DNA from: Actinokineospora xionganensis | Lineage (GTDB): Bacteria; Actinomycetota; Actinomycetes; Mycobacteriales; Pseudonocardiaceae | Assembly (NCBI RefSeq): GCF_014323725.1 | Contig: NZ_JABVED010000009.1 | Coordinates: 212,951-276,950 of the forward strand | Direction of reading: 5' to 3' | DNA length: 64,000 bases | In this document: positions 18,709-40,024 of the stretch, one piece after another | Numbering within the stretch: position 1 is the first letter of the stretch | Layout: every line of letters starts with the position of its first letter | Translations under genes and position numbers: made by a program | The notes under the pieces: model-generated | What the model was told of the DNA's origin: nothing | Databases searched by the model: none | Seen by the model: the letters and a program-made list of their open reading frames with translations, nothing else

Positions 18709-20078
18709 GCATGAACACCGACGACCTCACCCGCGCGTTGCGGGACGCCACCGACGACATCGAGCCCCGCAGGAGTTTCACCACCGACGTGGTGCGCGGC
18801 GGCAGGCGCAGGCAGTTCCGCCGCCGCATGGCGGTCACCGGCACCCTCGCCGTCGTGATGGCCGCGGGCGTCGTGGTCTCCGTGGCGCCGTGGGCGCCGA
18901 CACCGCCGGCGATCACCGCCGCCGCCCCGAACCCCATGCTGACCGCGGCGACCCGCGGCGACCTGGCAGGCGACGCCGACCTCCTGAGTGACGCGAAGGC
19001 GGCGTTCACCAAAGGCATGGCGGCGGCGCCGGGAGCCGACCAGCCCGGAAACGCGCTGATCGGCGAACCCCGCGTGTACTGGGCCGGGACCACGCCCGCG
19101 GGCAAGGTCGCCATCGTCGTGCAGCAACGGGAGTCGGAGAAAGGGAACATGACCGATGTCGACGGCACCGTCGTCGATCTCAGCACTGTTCAGCGGATCG
19201 TGATCGGGCTGGTCGCGGGCGACCAGGCCACTGACCGGGCCACCCTGGTGAACAGTGCCTGGTCGTCGAACCTCGGCGGCTCAGGGGCCGAAAGGCTCGC
19301 GTTCCTGTTCGGCCCGAGCGACCGGTACTCGATCGCGTTCAGCGGCGGCCCGCCGCTGCACGTGTCTCCCGAGTGGAAGATCGGAGACGACGGCCGCGGC
19401 ATCCGCGAGTGGATGGCGATGAAGGACCTGGACGGGATTTCGTTCCACGAGTTCCCACGATCGGTGCGCGGTGCCGACGTCCGAGTCGTTCGGGCGAAGG
19501 ACCCCGCGACCGCGGGCTATCCCGGGGCCTTGATCACCCTGCCTGCCTCTCTCTACGCGGAGGGCTTCGACCGGCAGAGCAAGCCGATCCCCGTCCGCAC
19601 GATGGACTGGCCGCAGGACCAGCCGCTGCGCGCGGGTGGGGCCAAGGCCGCTGCGCTGACCGACGCCCTGGATGTGGGAAGCGAGTTGCAGGCGGCGGGT
19701 TACGGCGATCCGTTGGCCCGAGTGGGCGTGACCGGGTTCGAAGTGATCGCCGATCTGCCGGACGGCGGGAGCGTCGTGGGCATCGAGTACGTGCCCAACG
19801 ACACCGGCAGCAGGCTCTACCTCGGCTACCGCGACGCGGCGGGCAAGGTGACGAAGTGGGCCTACGGCGGCCCGCTGAACGCGGCGGAGCCACTGCCCGT
19901 GAACGTGAGGTTGGAGAACGGCCAGGGCACGCTCGTCGCTGCCCGCGGAGCGGTCCTGCGCTACCGCGTCGACGGGGACTGGATCGACGCGGGCAAGGAC
20001 GCCGCGCTGCTCCCCGCGAACGCCACCCAAGTCGAGGTGACCAGGGACGGCACGCCGCCGCTGTTCGTCACCCTGTAG
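18705..20078 (+). CDS. Single-pass membrane protein paired with the sigma factor, possible anti-sigma/sensor
   Basis: This is a 457-residue protein with a short cytoplasmic N-terminus (DDLTRALRDATDDIEPRRSF), a basic RRRQFRRRM segment, one membrane helix (VTGTLAVVMAAGVVVSVAPW) and a large outer domain of about 390 residues. The outer domain has no motif I recognise; it looks like mixed beta structure. The start at 18705 overlaps the sigma-factor stop, while ATG at 18711 has a better-spaced GAAAGGA. The arrangement is that of a sigma/anti-sigma pair, but the N-terminus lacks a zinc-binding HxxxCxxC motif, so the anti-sigma role is inference from context. Confidence 0.65.
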   Translation: MSMNTDDLTRALRDATDDIEPRRSFTTDVVRGGRRRQFRRRMAVTGTLAVVMAAGVVVSVAPWAPTPPAITAAAPNPMLTAATRGDLAGDADLLSDAKAAFTKGMAAAPGADQPGNALIGEPRVYWAGTTPAGKVAIVVQQRESEKGNMTDVDGTVVDLSTVQRIVIGLVAGDQATDRATLVNSAWSSNLGGSGAERLAFLFGPSDRYSIAFSGGPPLHVSPEWKIGDDGRGIREWMAMKDLDGISFHEFPRSVRGADVRVVRAKDPATAGYPGALITLPASLYAEGFDRQSKPIPVRTMDWPQDQPLRAGGAKAAALTDALDVGSELQAAGYGDPLARVGVTGFEVIADLPDGGSVVGIEYVPNDTGSRLYLGYRDAAGKVTKWAYGGPLNAAEPLPVNVRLENGQGTLVAARGAVLRYRVDGDWIDAGKDAALLPANATQVEVTRDGTPPLFVTL

Positions 20079-20085
20079 GAACAGC

Positions 20086-20122
20086 GAAAGGGCCGGTATC
20101 CGCAATGGATACCGGCCCTTTC
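20086..20122. terminator. Bidirectional terminator between the sigma-factor unit and atpD
   Basis: The 16-base perfect stem GAAAGGGCCGGTATCC (20086-20101) pairs with 20107-20122 around the loop GCAAT. It lies 7 bases after the membrane-protein stop and 17 bases from the atpD 3' end, with an A-run on one side and a T-run on the other. It should end both transcripts, including the atp operon. Confidence 0.9.
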
Positions 20123-20139
20123 GTCGTGCTTGGCGGCAG

Positions 20140-22526
<2,387 letters not shown>

Positions 22527-22537
22527 GGCTTACCCGG

Positions 22538-24184
22538 TCACTTCTTCGGGGCGGTCTTGGCGACCTTGATGGTCTCCTGGCCGACCGCGGCCGCGTCCAT
22601 GGCCTCGGCCTCGGCGTCCTTCACCACGACCGACGAGCCGTCGGAGGCGGTGAAGTTCTCCTTGAAGGCCTCGACCGCGTTGACCAGGCGCTCCTCGTTG
22701 TCGTCCGAGAGAACCTTGTTCACCCGGATCTCCTCGAGGATGCCCTCGTGGCGGTGGCGCAGGTTCTCCAGCAGCTCCGACTCGAAGCGGCGCACGTCGG
22801 CGACCGGAACGGAGTCGAGGTAGCCCTTGGTGCCGATGTAGATCGACACGACCTGCTCCTCGACCGCCATCGGCGAGAACTGGCCCTGCTTGAGCAGCTC
22901 CATCATCCGGGTGCCGCGGGCGAGCTGGGCCTTGGAGGTGGCGTCGAGGTCGGAGGCGAAGGCGGCGAACGCCTCCAGCTCGCGGTACTGCGCCAGCTCC
23001 AGACGCAAGGTGCCGGAGATCTTCTTCATCGCCTTGGTCTGGGCGGCGCCACCGACACGGGAGACCGAGGTACCCACGTTGATGGCGGGGCGCTGACCGG
23101 AGTTGAAGAGGTCGGACTCCAGGAAGCACTGGCCGTCGGTGATCGAGATTACGTTGGTGGGGATGTAGGCCGAGATGTCGTTGGCCTTCGTCTCGATGAT
23201 CGGCAGACCGGTCATCGAGCCACCGCCGAGGTCGTCGGACAGCTTCGCGCAGCGCTCCAGCAGGCGGGAGTGCAAGTAGAAGACGTCGCCCGGGTAGGCC
23301 TCACGGCCCGGCGGACGGCGCAGCAGCAGCGAGATGGCGCGGTAGGCCTCGGCCTGCTTGGTCAGGTCGTCGAAGATGATCAGGACGTGCTTGCCCTGGT
23401 ACATCCAGTGCTGACCCAGCGCGGAGCCGGTGTAGGGCGCGAGCCACTTGAAGCCCGCCGAGTCGGACGCGGGAGCGGCCACGATGGTGGTGTACTCCAG
23501 CGCGCCCGCCTCCTCCAGCGCGGTCTTGACGCCCGCGATGGTGGAGCCCTTCTGACCGATGGCGACGTAGATGCAGCGGACCTGCTGCTTCGGGTCGCCG
23601 GTCTCCCAGGCCTTCTTCTGGTTGATGATGGTGTCGACGCAGACCGTGGTCTTGCCGGTCTTGCGGTCACCGATGATCAGCTGGCGCTGGCCGCGGCCGA
23701 TCGGAGTCATCGAGTCGACGGCCTTGAGGCCGGTCTGCAGCGGCTCCTCGACCGGCTGGCGCTGCACGACCGTGGCGGCCTGCAGCTCCAGGGGACGCTG
23801 GTCCTCGGCGACGATCTCGCCGAGACCGTCGATCGGGGCGCCCAGGGGGTCGATGACGCGACCCAGGAAGGCGTCGCCGACCGGGACGGACAGGACGCGT
23901 CCGGTCCGCTTGACCTCCTGGCCTTCCTCGATCTTGTCGTACTCACCGAGGATCGCGGCACCGATTTCACGCGCGTCCAGGTTCAGCGCGACGCCGAGCA
24001 CCCCGCCCGCGAACTCCAGCAGCTCGTTGGCCATGGCCGAGGGCAGGCCCTCGACGTGGGCGATGCCGTCGCCGGTGTCGGAAACCGTTCCGACCTCTTC
24101 CCGGTTGACGTCCGGGGAGTAGCTGGAGACGTAGTTTTCGATCGCACTGCGGATCTCGTCCGACGAGATCGTCAGCTCCGCCAT
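22538..24184 (-). CDS. atpA: ATP synthase F1 alpha subunit
   Basis: This is the regulatory, non-catalytic nucleotide-binding subunit of F1, 548 residues. Walker A is [10 protein letters not shown] (about 172), followed by [16 protein letters not shown]; the arginine-finger region reads [16 protein letters not shown] at 24184 begins [19 protein letters not shown]; a 27-codon upstream extension lacks family similarity and is not used. The C-terminus extends about 40 residues beyond the usual end ([16 protein letters not shown]), as seen in actinobacteria. Confidence 0.97.
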   Translation of the reverse strand: MAELTISSDEIRSAIENYVSSYSPDVNREEVGTVSDTGDGIAHVEGLPSAMANELLEFAGGVLGVALNLDAREIGAAILGEYDKIEEGQEVKRTGRVLSVPVGDAFLGRVIDPLGAPIDGLGEIVAEDQRPLELQAATVVQRQPVEEPLQTGLKAVDSMTPIGRGQRQLIIGDRKTGKTTVCVDTIINQKKAWETGDPKQQVRCIYVAIGQKGSTIAGVKTALEEAGALEYTTIVAAPASDSAGFKWLAPYTGSALGQHWMYQGKHVLIIFDDLTKQAEAYRAISLLLRRPPGREAYPGDVFYLHSRLLERCAKLSDDLGGGSMTGLPIIETKANDISAYIPTNVISITDGQCFLESDLFNSGQRPAINVGTSVSRVGGAAQTKAMKKISGTLRLELAQYRELEAFAAFASDLDATSKAQLARGTRMMELLKQGQFSPMAVEEQVVSIYIGTKGYLDSVPVADVRRFESELLENLRHRHEGILEEIRVNKVLSDDNEERLVNAVEAFKENFTASDGSSVVVKDAEAEAMDAAAVGQETIKVAKTAPKK

Positions 24185-24233
24185 GTCGTTCCTGCTCTCG
24201 CTTCGTTTCTTTGTGGAAAGTTCTAGGGGGTGC

Positions 24234-25058
24234 TCAGCCGGCGAGCCTGCGCCGGAGCGCTTCAAGCCTGCCAGCTGTGGAGCCGTCGATGACCTCGTCG
24301 CCGACCTTGACGACCAGTCCGCCGCCGAGCGACTCGTCGACCTCGACGTGCAGGCCGATCGGGCGGCCGTAGATCCGCTGCAGGGACGCGGTGAGGCGCT
24401 CCTGCTGCTCGGCCGACAGCGGCCCGGCGGAGATCACGTGCGCCACCGAGCGCTCGCGCCGCTTGGCCGCCTCGCTCGCGAGGCTCTCCAGACCCTCGAC
24501 GACCGTGCGGCCGCGGGGCTGGCCGACCAGGTTCGCGACCAGGGTCGCGGTGGTCGGGTCGACCTTGCCGTCGATCAGCCCGTTGATCAGGCTGAGCTTG
24601 CCTTCGACGGACGCGGTCCGGTCGGACAGCGCCTGCTCCAGCTCGGTCTGGTCGGCGATGATGCGGCCGAGGCGGAACAGCTCGTCCTCGACCGCGTCCA
24701 GGCGCCCGTCGCGCTCGGCCCGCACCAGCAGCGCGGTCGTCGCCAGCGACTCGATGCCGTCGACGAGTTCCCGCGGGCTGGACCAGCGGGCACTGACGGC
24801 CGCGATGGTCACCTGCAGGGTGTCGTCGGCGACCTTGCCGCCGAGCAGGTCCCGGACCAGCCGCTCACGGGCGGCCGGGTCGGTCGAGGAGTCGGCCAGC
24901 GTGCGACGCAGGCCGATCTCCCGGTCGAGCAACCCGGCGACCGCGAACAGCTCCTCGCCCAGGGGGCCGGCGGCGGCTGCGGCGGCGCCCTCCACGACGT
25001 CAAGCAACTTCAGCTCGACGGCGGCGAGAGCTTCCCGGCTCGCGGCTTGGAATGTCAT
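24234..25058 (-). CDS. atpH: ATP synthase F1 delta subunit
   Basis: This is the peripheral-stalk subunit at the top of F1. It has 274 residues, longer than the roughly 180 of E. coli because of the extended N-terminal region usual in actinobacteria. The C-terminal part contains [20 protein letters not shown] and [20 protein letters not shown], followed by the helical tail [10 protein letters not shown]; these are diagnostic. It starts 12 bases after atpF. Confidence 0.94.
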   Translation of the reverse strand: MTFQAASREALAAVELKLLDVVEGAAAAAAGPLGEELFAVAGLLDREIGLRRTLADSSTDPAARERLVRDLLGGKVADDTLQVTIAAVSARWSSPRELVDGIESLATTALLVRAERDGRLDAVEDELFRLGRIIADQTELEQALSDRTASVEGKLSLINGLIDGKVDPTTATLVANLVGQPRGRTVVEGLESLASEAAKRRERSVAHVISAGPLSAEQQERLTASLQRIYGRPIGLHVEVDESLGGGLVVKVGDEVIDGSTAGRLEALRRRLAG

Positions 25059-25070
25059 CTCAGGCGTCCC

Positions 25071-25622
25071 CTAGTTCTTCGCGGGCGCCGAGACGGCGTC
25101 GAGCTCGGAGAGGAAACGGTCGACGGTGCCGCGGCGCCGCGTCTCGTCCTCAAGCGACTCGCCCACCACTCGGCTGGCCAGCTCGACGGCGTGGCGTCCC
25201 AGGTCGGCGCGCAGCTCGGCGACGATCTGCGCGCGCTGCGCCTCGAGCTGAGCCGTGCCCTGAGCCACGATGCGGGCGGACTCGGCCTGGGCCTGGGCGC
25301 GCAGCTCTTCCTTGATCTGCTCCGCCTCGGCGCGGGCGTCATCCCGGATCCGGGCCGACTCGGCCCGAGCCTCGGCGAGCTGCGCCTTGTACTGCTGCAG
25401 CGCCTGCTCGGCCTCGGCCTGAGCCTGCTCCGCCTTCTCGATGCCGCCTTCGATCTTGGCCGTGCGCTCCGCGTACAGCTTCTCGAACCTGGGCGCGACG
25501 AACTTCGAGATCACGAACAGCAGCAGCAGGAAGGCCACCAGACCGAGGATGACCTCGGACAGGTGCGGCATGACCGGATCCGGCTGCTCCTCGGCAGCCA
25601 GATTCAACAGTGCGTTCACCAC
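25071..25622 (-). CDS. atpF: ATP synthase Fo subunit b
   Basis: This is the membrane-anchored peripheral stalk subunit, 183 residues. One membrane helix (VILGLVAFLLLLFVISKFVA) is followed by a long charged coiled coil rich in Ala, Glu and Arg (KAEQAQAEAEQALQQYKAQL and onward). The start is GTG at 25622 with GGGAG upstream; a second GTG follows immediately. It is a single b gene with no b' partner, as expected for this operon type. Confidence 0.95.
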   Translation of the reverse strand: MVNALLNLAAEEQPDPVMPHLSEVILGLVAFLLLLFVISKFVAPRFEKLYAERTAKIEGGIEKAEQAQAEAEQALQQYKAQLAEARAESARIRDDARAEAEQIKEELRAQAQAESARIVAQGTAQLEAQRAQIVAELRADLGRHAVELASRVVGESLEDETRRRGTVDRFLSELDAVSAPAKN

Positions 25623-25651
25623 GACGTCTCCCTAACGAACAAAGGACTGGA

Positions 25652-25894
25652 TCAGCCGGTGATGAAGTAAATGACCATGCCGATCAGGGCGAGCACCTCG
25701 ACGAGGACGAAGGTCGTCCAGGCGATGCCCATGAGCTTGCTCTGGGCCTCCGGCTGACGGGCGGTGCCGTTGATGACCGCGGCCCAGATCAGACCGACGC
25801 CGATGCCGGGGCCGATCGCGCCGAGGCCGTAACCGATCGCGGCGAGACCCGCGTTGATGTTGCTGGCTTCCTGCGCGAGAACCATTGCGCTCAC
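25652..25894 (-). CDS. atpE: ATP synthase Fo subunit c
   Basis: This is the proton-carrying rotor ring subunit, 80 residues in two membrane helices. Helix 1 has the Gly-rich [14 protein letters not shown], the polar loop is ARQPEAQ, and the proton-binding carboxylate is Glu66 in [12 protein letters not shown]. The glycine pattern and the single carboxylate point to proton, not sodium, coupling. GTG at 25894 is supported by AAAGGGA; ATG three codons in is the alternative. Confidence 0.96.
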   Translation of the reverse strand: MSAMVLAQEASNINAGLAAIGYGLGAIGPGIGVGLIWAAVINGTARQPEAQSKLMGIAWTTFVLVEVLALIGMVIYFITG

Positions 25895-25953
25895 TTGTGT
25901 ATCCCTTTCGAACTCGGTCCGCGGGTACCCGCGGATCGGGGCTTGGTTTTCCC

Positions 25954-26733
25954 TTAGTGCTCTTCGGCCAGTGCGCGGCCGATGAAGCTCGCCGCAAGCA
26001 ACGCGAAGATGTACGCCTGCAGCACCTGGATGAACGCCTCAAGGAAGGTCATCGCGATGGCGAAGGCCCAGGCGACCAGCGAAACAGGCTTGAGCACCAC
26101 CGGCGCCTGCAGGAGCAGGTACTCACCACCAAGGGTGAACACCAGCAGAATGAGGTGTCCCGCCAGCATCGCGGCGAAGACTCGGACCGCCAGCATGAGC
26201 GGGTCCATGAAGAACTTGAGGAACAGCTCGATCGGGGTGAGCAGCACGTAGACCAGCTTGGGCACGCCAGGCGGGAACAGCTGGTTCTTGAAGTAGCCCC
26301 CGAGGCCGAACTTCCGGATGCCGACGTAGTGGTGGAGTGGATAGACCACCAGGATCGCCAGCGCCAGCGGGAAGCCGATCTTGGCCATCGTCGGGAACTG
26401 GATGATCGGAATGATCCCGAACAGGTTGTTCACCAGGACGAAAGTGAACAGCGTGAGAATCAGCGGCACAAACGGCCTGAACTCTTTCGAGCCGATCTGC
26501 TCGCGAGTGATGTTGTTGCGGCTGAAGTCGTAAACCGACTCGGCGGCGAACTGCCACTTGCTCGGGACGACCTTCATGTTCCGCGTCGTAATGAGGAAGA
26601 ACGTGGCGACGATGATGATGGACAGAACCACCAACACCATCGGCTTCGTGACCCCGCCGAAAATCGGCGGGAGGAAAAAGTCCTTAACACCGGGGGGCGC
26701 GAACTTGTCACCCTCGGCCAGCAGCCTGCCCAA
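25954..26733 (-). CDS. atpB: ATP synthase Fo subunit a
   Basis: This is the stator channel subunit, 259 residues in about five to six helices. The essential Arg is in [13 protein letters not shown], and the final helices carry [20 protein letters not shown]. The start is the rare TTG at 26733, supported by AAGGAGC seven bases upstream and by the family N-terminus; no ATG or GTG fits. It is preceded by a 222-base gap that should hold the main atp promoter. Confidence 0.95.
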   Translation of the reverse strand: MGRLLAEGDKFAPPGVKDFFLPPIFGGVTKPMVLVVLSIIIVATFFLITTRNMKVVPSKWQFAAESVYDFSRNNITREQIGSKEFRPFVPLILTLFTFVLVNNLFGIIPIIQFPTMAKIGFPLALAILVVYPLHHYVGIRKFGLGGYFKNQLFPPGVPKLVYVLLTPIELFLKFFMDPLMLAVRVFAAMLAGHLILLVFTLGGEYLLLQAPVVLKPVSLVAWAFAIAMTFLEAFIQVLQAYIFALLAASFIGRALAEEH

Positions 26734-26955
26734 CTGTGGGCTCCTTCCGGTTCTCCCGGCCGGCGTTCACTCCGCCGGGGGAATCGTCACGATCAGGACG
26801 TAACGTACCTGACTGACTTGGCTTGTCTTCAGGCGGCTACCCGGGTTGTGCGGACGCCATAACGGCATGCGCGTAACACGGCCACCCCGCCGTCCAGGGC
26901 GAACCATATCAGGGAAGTTCAGCTCACCTGACAGGCGTACTGGGTGGCTTGTGCG
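26734..26955. other. Intergenic region between atpI and atpB
   Basis: These 222 bases hold no gene. Because the upstream gene is on the same strand and the gap is much longer than others in the operon, a promoter for atpB-EFHAGD is likely here. A TACGTT hexamer (26801-26806 region, reading toward atpB) could be a -10 box, but its -35 is poor, so no promoter is called. Confidence 0.4.
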
Positions 26956-27411
26956 CTACTTCTCACCAGCGGGAATGATGGTCGGCAGCTTGGTGCGGCG
27001 GAAGGCCATCGCCTCGGCGCCCGCGGCCACGAGGATCACCGCGGCCATGGTCAGCCCAAGCGAGATCCGGTGCAGCTCGTCGACGTTCTTCAAAGCGGTC
27101 ATGACCAGCAGCAACACCAACAGCTTGCCGACGAATCCGCCCAGCGAGGCGGCCATCGCGATATGCGGTCCCTGGGCGGCGGTTTTGCGCATAAGGAACA
27201 AGGTCAGCAGCGATGACGCGCAGGCAAGGACGCCGCCGACCACCGCGCCGAGCGCACCCGCTGTGCCATTGACTATGCCGAAGATCACTGCGCATACCAC
27301 GACAGTGGCGATCGACGGCCACAGCGCGTAACGGAACATCGCCTCCGCCAGCGTGCGAAGGGCCCGCGCGTGCGGATCCATTTCCGGGGTCTGCTGCTCG
27401 TCGTCGCTCAT
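26956..27411 (-). CDS. atpI: AtpI-like membrane protein at the head of the atp operon
   Basis: This is a 151-residue protein with an acidic N-terminus (SDDEQQTPEMDPHARALR) and four membrane helices, ending in a short basic tail (RRTKLPTIIPAGEK). The size, topology and position before atpB match the ATP synthase I protein found in many actinobacteria. AtpI is thought to help c-ring assembly; its sequence is poorly conserved, so the call depends mainly on position and topology. Confidence 0.75.
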   Translation of the reverse strand: MSDDEQQTPEMDPHARALRTLAEAMFRYALWPSIATVVVCAVIFGIVNGTAGALGAVVGGVLACASSLLTLFLMRKTAAQGPHIAMAASLGGFVGKLLVLLLVMTALKNVDELHRISLGLTMAAVILVAAGAEAMAFRRTKLPTIIPAGEK

Positions 27412-27538
27412 CGAGGCCTAAGTCTAGGGATCGCCGAGACGACTGACACGCCCAGGGATGGACATCCCTATTCCGGCGACCCGGCGAATGCGTCCGATAA
27501 CCCGGTGAAGCGATCACACGGCCCTATCGGCATCGCCG

Positions 27539-29071
27539 CTAAAGCGACCGCAGTGACCCCCACAGGTCGGACCAGGGTCGGCGGAGCCCTTCGCACAGCC
27601 AGACCGGCGCGCCCTGGAAGGTGTTGTCGACGCCGAGCCGGTTGTCCACCGTCGCGACCCGCGTGACGTGGCCGAAGTGCTCCATCAGGCCTGCCCGCGT
27701 GCCGCCGACGTGCAGCACGAGCGTGGCGCTGTCCGGTGGGGCGCCGAAGTACCAGTAGCCGCGGTGGGGGCTGTACACAGCGGGCAGGCCGCGCTCCGGC
27801 CCGTAGCGGGCGACCGCGCTCGCGGCCCAGTAGTGGTCCGCGACGACGGTGGCACGGGCTCGGTCCTCGGGTGGCAGGGCCCAGTAGGCGGCGGCCACCG
27901 CGTCGGCCAACTCCGGCCAGCCCACGCTCTCCACGCCGATGGGGTTGGTGGCGGCGCCCTGCCCCGCGAGCGACTCCACCGGCCGGACCGGCAGCAGGGT
28001 CAGGACCATGGCGGCGGACAGGGCACAGGCGGGCCACGCCGCCCACGGCAGCCAGCGGGCGCGGACCCGGTCCAGGCCGACCGCGCCCACCGCCCAGAGC
28101 ACGGTGAACATGCCGGTCACGTAGTAGCCCTGGCCGAAGGTGAGCACGAACAGCAGCACCAGGCCGAACAGGGTCCAGGCGAGGAAGCGGTGCTCGGGCG
28201 ATCGAAGGGCCCGCCAGATGCCGAAGCCCAGCAGGGGTGCGCCGAGGACGCCCGCCGAAGCGAGCAGCAGCAGGAAGAAGCCGACGGGCCCGCTGTCGGC
28301 CGGGCCCTGCTGGGCGGCGAGGACGCTGCCCATCGCCAGCTGGGGCCACCCGTTGGCGGCCTGCCAGAGCACCGCGGGCACCGCCCCGGCCGCGGCGATC
28401 GCGGTGCCGATCCAGAACATCCGCTTCCGCAAGAGCTCGCGCGGGCCGAAGGCCAGGATCGCGAGGCAGGCGGCGACCCAGAAGAACACGATGAGGTATT
28501 TCGCCTGCAGCGCGACGGCGGTGGCCACGCCGGTCCACAGCAGCAGCCGGTCGTCACGCAGCCGGATCCACCTGGCCAGCAGCCAGGTGATGACGATCCA
28601 CAGGAACATGTCGATCGGGGTGGTCGCGAGCACGTGGCCGCCGACGGCGAGCACCGGCGAGCAGGCGACGGCGGCGGCGGTCAGCACCTGGGCCCGCCGT
28701 GAGCCACCCAGTTCCCGGGCGGTCGCCGCCGCGAGCAGCACACCGGCCACCGCGCACAGGAGCGCCGGAACCCGCATGGCGACGAGCGAACCGGGGAACA
28801 TGGTGTCCGCGATCCGGGCGAGCAGCGGCACCAGCGGCGGCTGGTCCGCGTAAGACCAATCGAGATGGTGCCCCGCGGCCCAGAAGTAGAGCTCGTCGCC
28901 GAAGTAGCCGTACCGGCCGCTGGTGAGCAGGAGCAGCAGGGCGAGACCGCCCGCGATGGCCAGGACCGGCCACTGGTGCGACGCGGCCACGACCAGACCG
29001 CGGCTCGACGGCCGCGCCACCTCGGCTGGGTTGGTCGCCTGCTCCTGAGACCTGTTTCCGCTGACAGTCAC
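27539..29071 (-). CDS. ArnT-like membrane glycosyltransferase (GT39/GT83 type)
   Basis: This is a 510-residue protein of the PMT/ArnT clan, which transfers sugars from polyprenyl-phosphate donors on the outer face of the membrane. About 10-12 hydrophobic segments occupy residues 30-400. The first outer loop has the acidic pair DELYFW (YFGDELYFWAAGHHLDWSYA) followed by QPPLVPLLAR, the family's catalytic and donor-binding region. A soluble C-terminal domain of about 130 residues follows. GTG at 29071 overlaps the exporter stop (GTGA), so it is translated as the last gene of the PKS-NRPS operon. A role in sugar addition to the exported product is possible but unproven. Confidence 0.78.
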   Translation of the reverse strand: MTVSGNRSQEQATNPAEVARPSSRGLVVAASHQWPVLAIAGGLALLLLLTSGRYGYFGDELYFWAAGHHLDWSYADQPPLVPLLARIADTMFPGSLVAMRVPALLCAVAGVLLAAATARELGGSRRAQVLTAAAVACSPVLAVGGHVLATTPIDMFLWIVITWLLARWIRLRDDRLLLWTGVATAVALQAKYLIVFFWVAACLAILAFGPRELLRKRMFWIGTAIAAAGAVPAVLWQAANGWPQLAMGSVLAAQQGPADSGPVGFFLLLLASAGVLGAPLLGFGIWRALRSPEHRFLAWTLFGLVLLFVLTFGQGYYVTGMFTVLWAVGAVGLDRVRARWLPWAAWPACALSAAMVLTLLPVRPVESLAGQGAATNPIGVESVGWPELADAVAAAYWALPPEDRARATVVADHYWAASAVARYGPERGLPAVYSPHRGYWYFGAPPDSATLVLHVGGTRAGLMEHFGHVTRVATVDNRLGVDNTFQGAPVWLCEGLRRPWSDLWGSLRSL

Positions 29072-30576
29072 GCCGGTACCTCGATGGGCTCGTCGACCGG
29101 CGCCGGGGCGGGCCGCCTGGGCAGAAGGAACGCGGGGACCAGGCACAGCGCGACCAGCCCGAGCGCACAGGCGAAGGTCGTGGCGAACGAGTCGGCCACC
29201 AAGGCGGCCGCGGCGTCGCGCGTCGACAGGTGGTCCATCGCCTCGGTCGCGGCGGCCTGGCCGCGCTCGGTGGGCACGCCGAACTTGCCCGCCAGCGACC
29301 CGGCCAAGATCATCGACAGCACCGCCGCGCCGACCGCCCCGGACGCCTGCTGCAGGATGCTCAGCGTGGTGGAGGCCCTGGCCACCTGACGGCTCGTCAG
29401 GTTCAGCATGGCCGCCGACATGAGCGGGATCATGGTCGCGCCCATCCCCAGCCCCATGACGAACATGGCCAGCACCAGCGGCCAGTACGGCGTCGCCGCG
29501 GTGACCTGGGTGAACACGGCCAGGCTCGGCAGGATCAGCACCAGCCCGGACAGCACGACCCGGCCGGGCCCGAACTTGTCGGCGAGCAGCCCGCACATCG
29601 GGATGGCGATCATCGCCCCCACGCTGCTCGGGACCAGGAGCAGACCGGCCTGCAGCGCGGATTCCCCGCGGGCCAGCAGGAAGTACGCCGGGTACAGCAG
29701 TCCCCCGCCGAGGAAGCCGACGAAGAAGATCGACAGCCCGATGGCCGAGATCGTGAACGTGCGGTCCTTGAACAGCGCCAGGTCGATCAGCGGGTTGCCG
29801 ATCCGCGTCGCCCGCACCAGGAAGCCCGCGATGCCCAGAACGCCCACCACGCCGGGCAGCCAGCCCGCGGCCGCGCCCGTCCCACTCGCGATGAGGACCG
29901 CGCTGAAGATCACCAGCGCCAGTCCCGGGGAGAGCAGGAGCATGCCGAGGAAGTCGAACGGCTCTGCTGACTCCGGCTCGTCCCTGGGCAGCATTCGCCA
30001 CGCCAGGACGAACGCGACCACGCTGATCGGGATGTTGATGAGGAAGATCCACCGCCAGTCCGCCGCGTCGACCAGCCAGCCGCCCACGATCGGACCGGTG
30101 ATCGGGCCGAGCAGCATCGGCACGCCGAGCACCCCCATCACCCGGCCGACCCGCCGCGGTCCGGCCGCCTTGACCAGGATCGTCGTGCCCGCCGGTCCGA
30201 GCATGCCCGCGCCCAGCCCCTGCACGACCCGGAACGCGATCAGCGATCCGACGCTCCACGCCGTCGCGGCGAGAATCGACCCGAGCATGAACAGCGCGAT
30301 GGCCACCAGGTAGAGCGCTCTGGCGCCGAACCGGTCGCACGCCCAGCCGGTGACCGGGATGGCCATCGTCAGCGCGAGCATGTACCCCGTCACCACCCAG
30401 TGGATCGTGGCGAACGAAGTGTGAAACTCGGCTGTCAGGGCGGGCAGCGCGACGTTGACGACCGTCGTGTCCAGGATCGCCATGAACGATCCGATGACGA
30501 CGACGATCGCGGCCCGCCACACCACCGCGTCGAGCTTGTCCGGGCGCGCGTCCGGTTTCGGTTCCGCTCGGGTCAT
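29068..30576 (-). CDS. MFS drug exporter, DHA2 (EmrB/QacA) family
   Basis: This is a 14-helix proton antiporter of 502 residues. Motif D1 is seen as FMAILDTTVVNVALP, motif A as WACDRFGARALY, and motif C as LGVPMLLGPITGPIVGGWLV. ATG at 30576 begins MTRAEPKPDARPDKLDA, a normal DHA2 N-terminus. It starts 8 bases after the SRPBCC gene and overlaps the glycosyltransferase start, so it belongs to the biosynthetic operon. Export of, and self-resistance to, the cluster product is the likely role. Confidence 0.9.
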   Translation of the reverse strand: MTRAEPKPDARPDKLDAVVWRAAIVVVIGSFMAILDTTVVNVALPALTAEFHTSFATIHWVVTGYMLALTMAIPVTGWACDRFGARALYLVAIALFMLGSILAATAWSVGSLIAFRVVQGLGAGMLGPAGTTILVKAAGPRRVGRVMGVLGVPMLLGPITGPIVGGWLVDAADWRWIFLINIPISVVAFVLAWRMLPRDEPESAEPFDFLGMLLLSPGLALVIFSAVLIASGTGAAAGWLPGVVGVLGIAGFLVRATRIGNPLIDLALFKDRTFTISAIGLSIFFVGFLGGGLLYPAYFLLARGESALQAGLLLVPSSVGAMIAIPMCGLLADKFGPGRVVLSGLVLILPSLAVFTQVTAATPYWPLVLAMFVMGLGMGATMIPLMSAAMLNLTSRQVARASTTLSILQQASGAVGAAVLSMILAGSLAGKFGVPTERGQAAATEAMDHLSTRDAAAALVADSFATTFACALGLVALCLVPAFLLPRRPAPAPVDEPIEVPA

Positions 30577-30584
30577 GACCGGCC

Positions 30585-31019
30585 TCAGCCCTGCTCGGCC
30601 TTGGCCTTGAGGGCGTCGAGCAGGCCCTTGATGCCCTTGGCCGACATCTTCTCCAGCATGCGCTTGGGCATCGGCCACTTCAGGGCGATCTCCTGCGTGA
30701 CGGTCACCTCGCTCGCCCCTCCGTCGCCCGCGGTGACGGCGCAGGTGAAGTCGTACTTCGTCGTCACCTCGCTGTCGAAGAGGCGGAACTGGTAGCGGTC
30801 GTCGGCCGGGTACTCGTATTCGACGGTGTGCGACGCCTTCTGGCCCATCGCGGTGACGAACCACTTGACCCGCAGCGGCCGACCCCGGTCGTCGGTCGCC
30901 TGGATCTCGACCTTCTCGTAGCCGCTCTGCCACGCCGGATACGCGGTGACGTCCAACAGGATGTCGAGGATGGTCTTCGATTCCGCGTCGATCGAGATGG
31001 ACCCTGTCACAGGAGCCAT
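30585..31019 (-). CDS. SRPBCC (START/polyketide-cyclase fold) protein
   Basis: This is a 144-residue single-domain protein of the SRPBCC superfamily. It opens with GSISIDAESKTILDILLDVT (strand, then the two short helices ending AYPAWQSGY) and closes with a long helix (RMLEKMSAKGIKGLLDALKA). ATG at 31019 has an excellent AAGGAGG. It lies 29 bases after the PKS-NRPS gene and before the exporter. Relatives bind lipids or act as polyketide cyclases. Here it could act on the released chain, which is notable because the assembly line has no thioesterase domain. The exact function is not shown by the sequence. Confidence 0.8.
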   Translation of the reverse strand: MAPVTGSISIDAESKTILDILLDVTAYPAWQSGYEKVEIQATDDRGRPLRVKWFVTAMGQKASHTVEYEYPADDRYQFRLFDSEVTTKYDFTCAVTAGDGGASEVTVTQEIALKWPMPKRMLEKMSAKGIKGLLDALKAKAEQG

Positions 31020-31048
31020 GGGTGAACCTCCTTCTCTGGCCGGTCTGC

Positions 31049-39970
<8,922 letters not shown>

Positions 39971-40024
39971 GCTGGTTGTACCCCCACGTAAGTCGTTGTT
40001 CGGCGAGGCGGCCACGCGCCCGCG

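Noticed and set aside
27539..30520. A single 993-residue protein spanning the exporter and the ArnT-like gene
   Set aside because: Only the last 510 codons look like protein. The first half is a shadow frame of the MFS exporter gene, which itself has a clear start and stop.
39971..40015. GTG at 40015 as the start of the PKS-NRPS gene
   Set aside because: It would add 15 residues before the standard docking helix and lacks a ribosome binding site; ATG at 39970 matches typical PKS N-termini.
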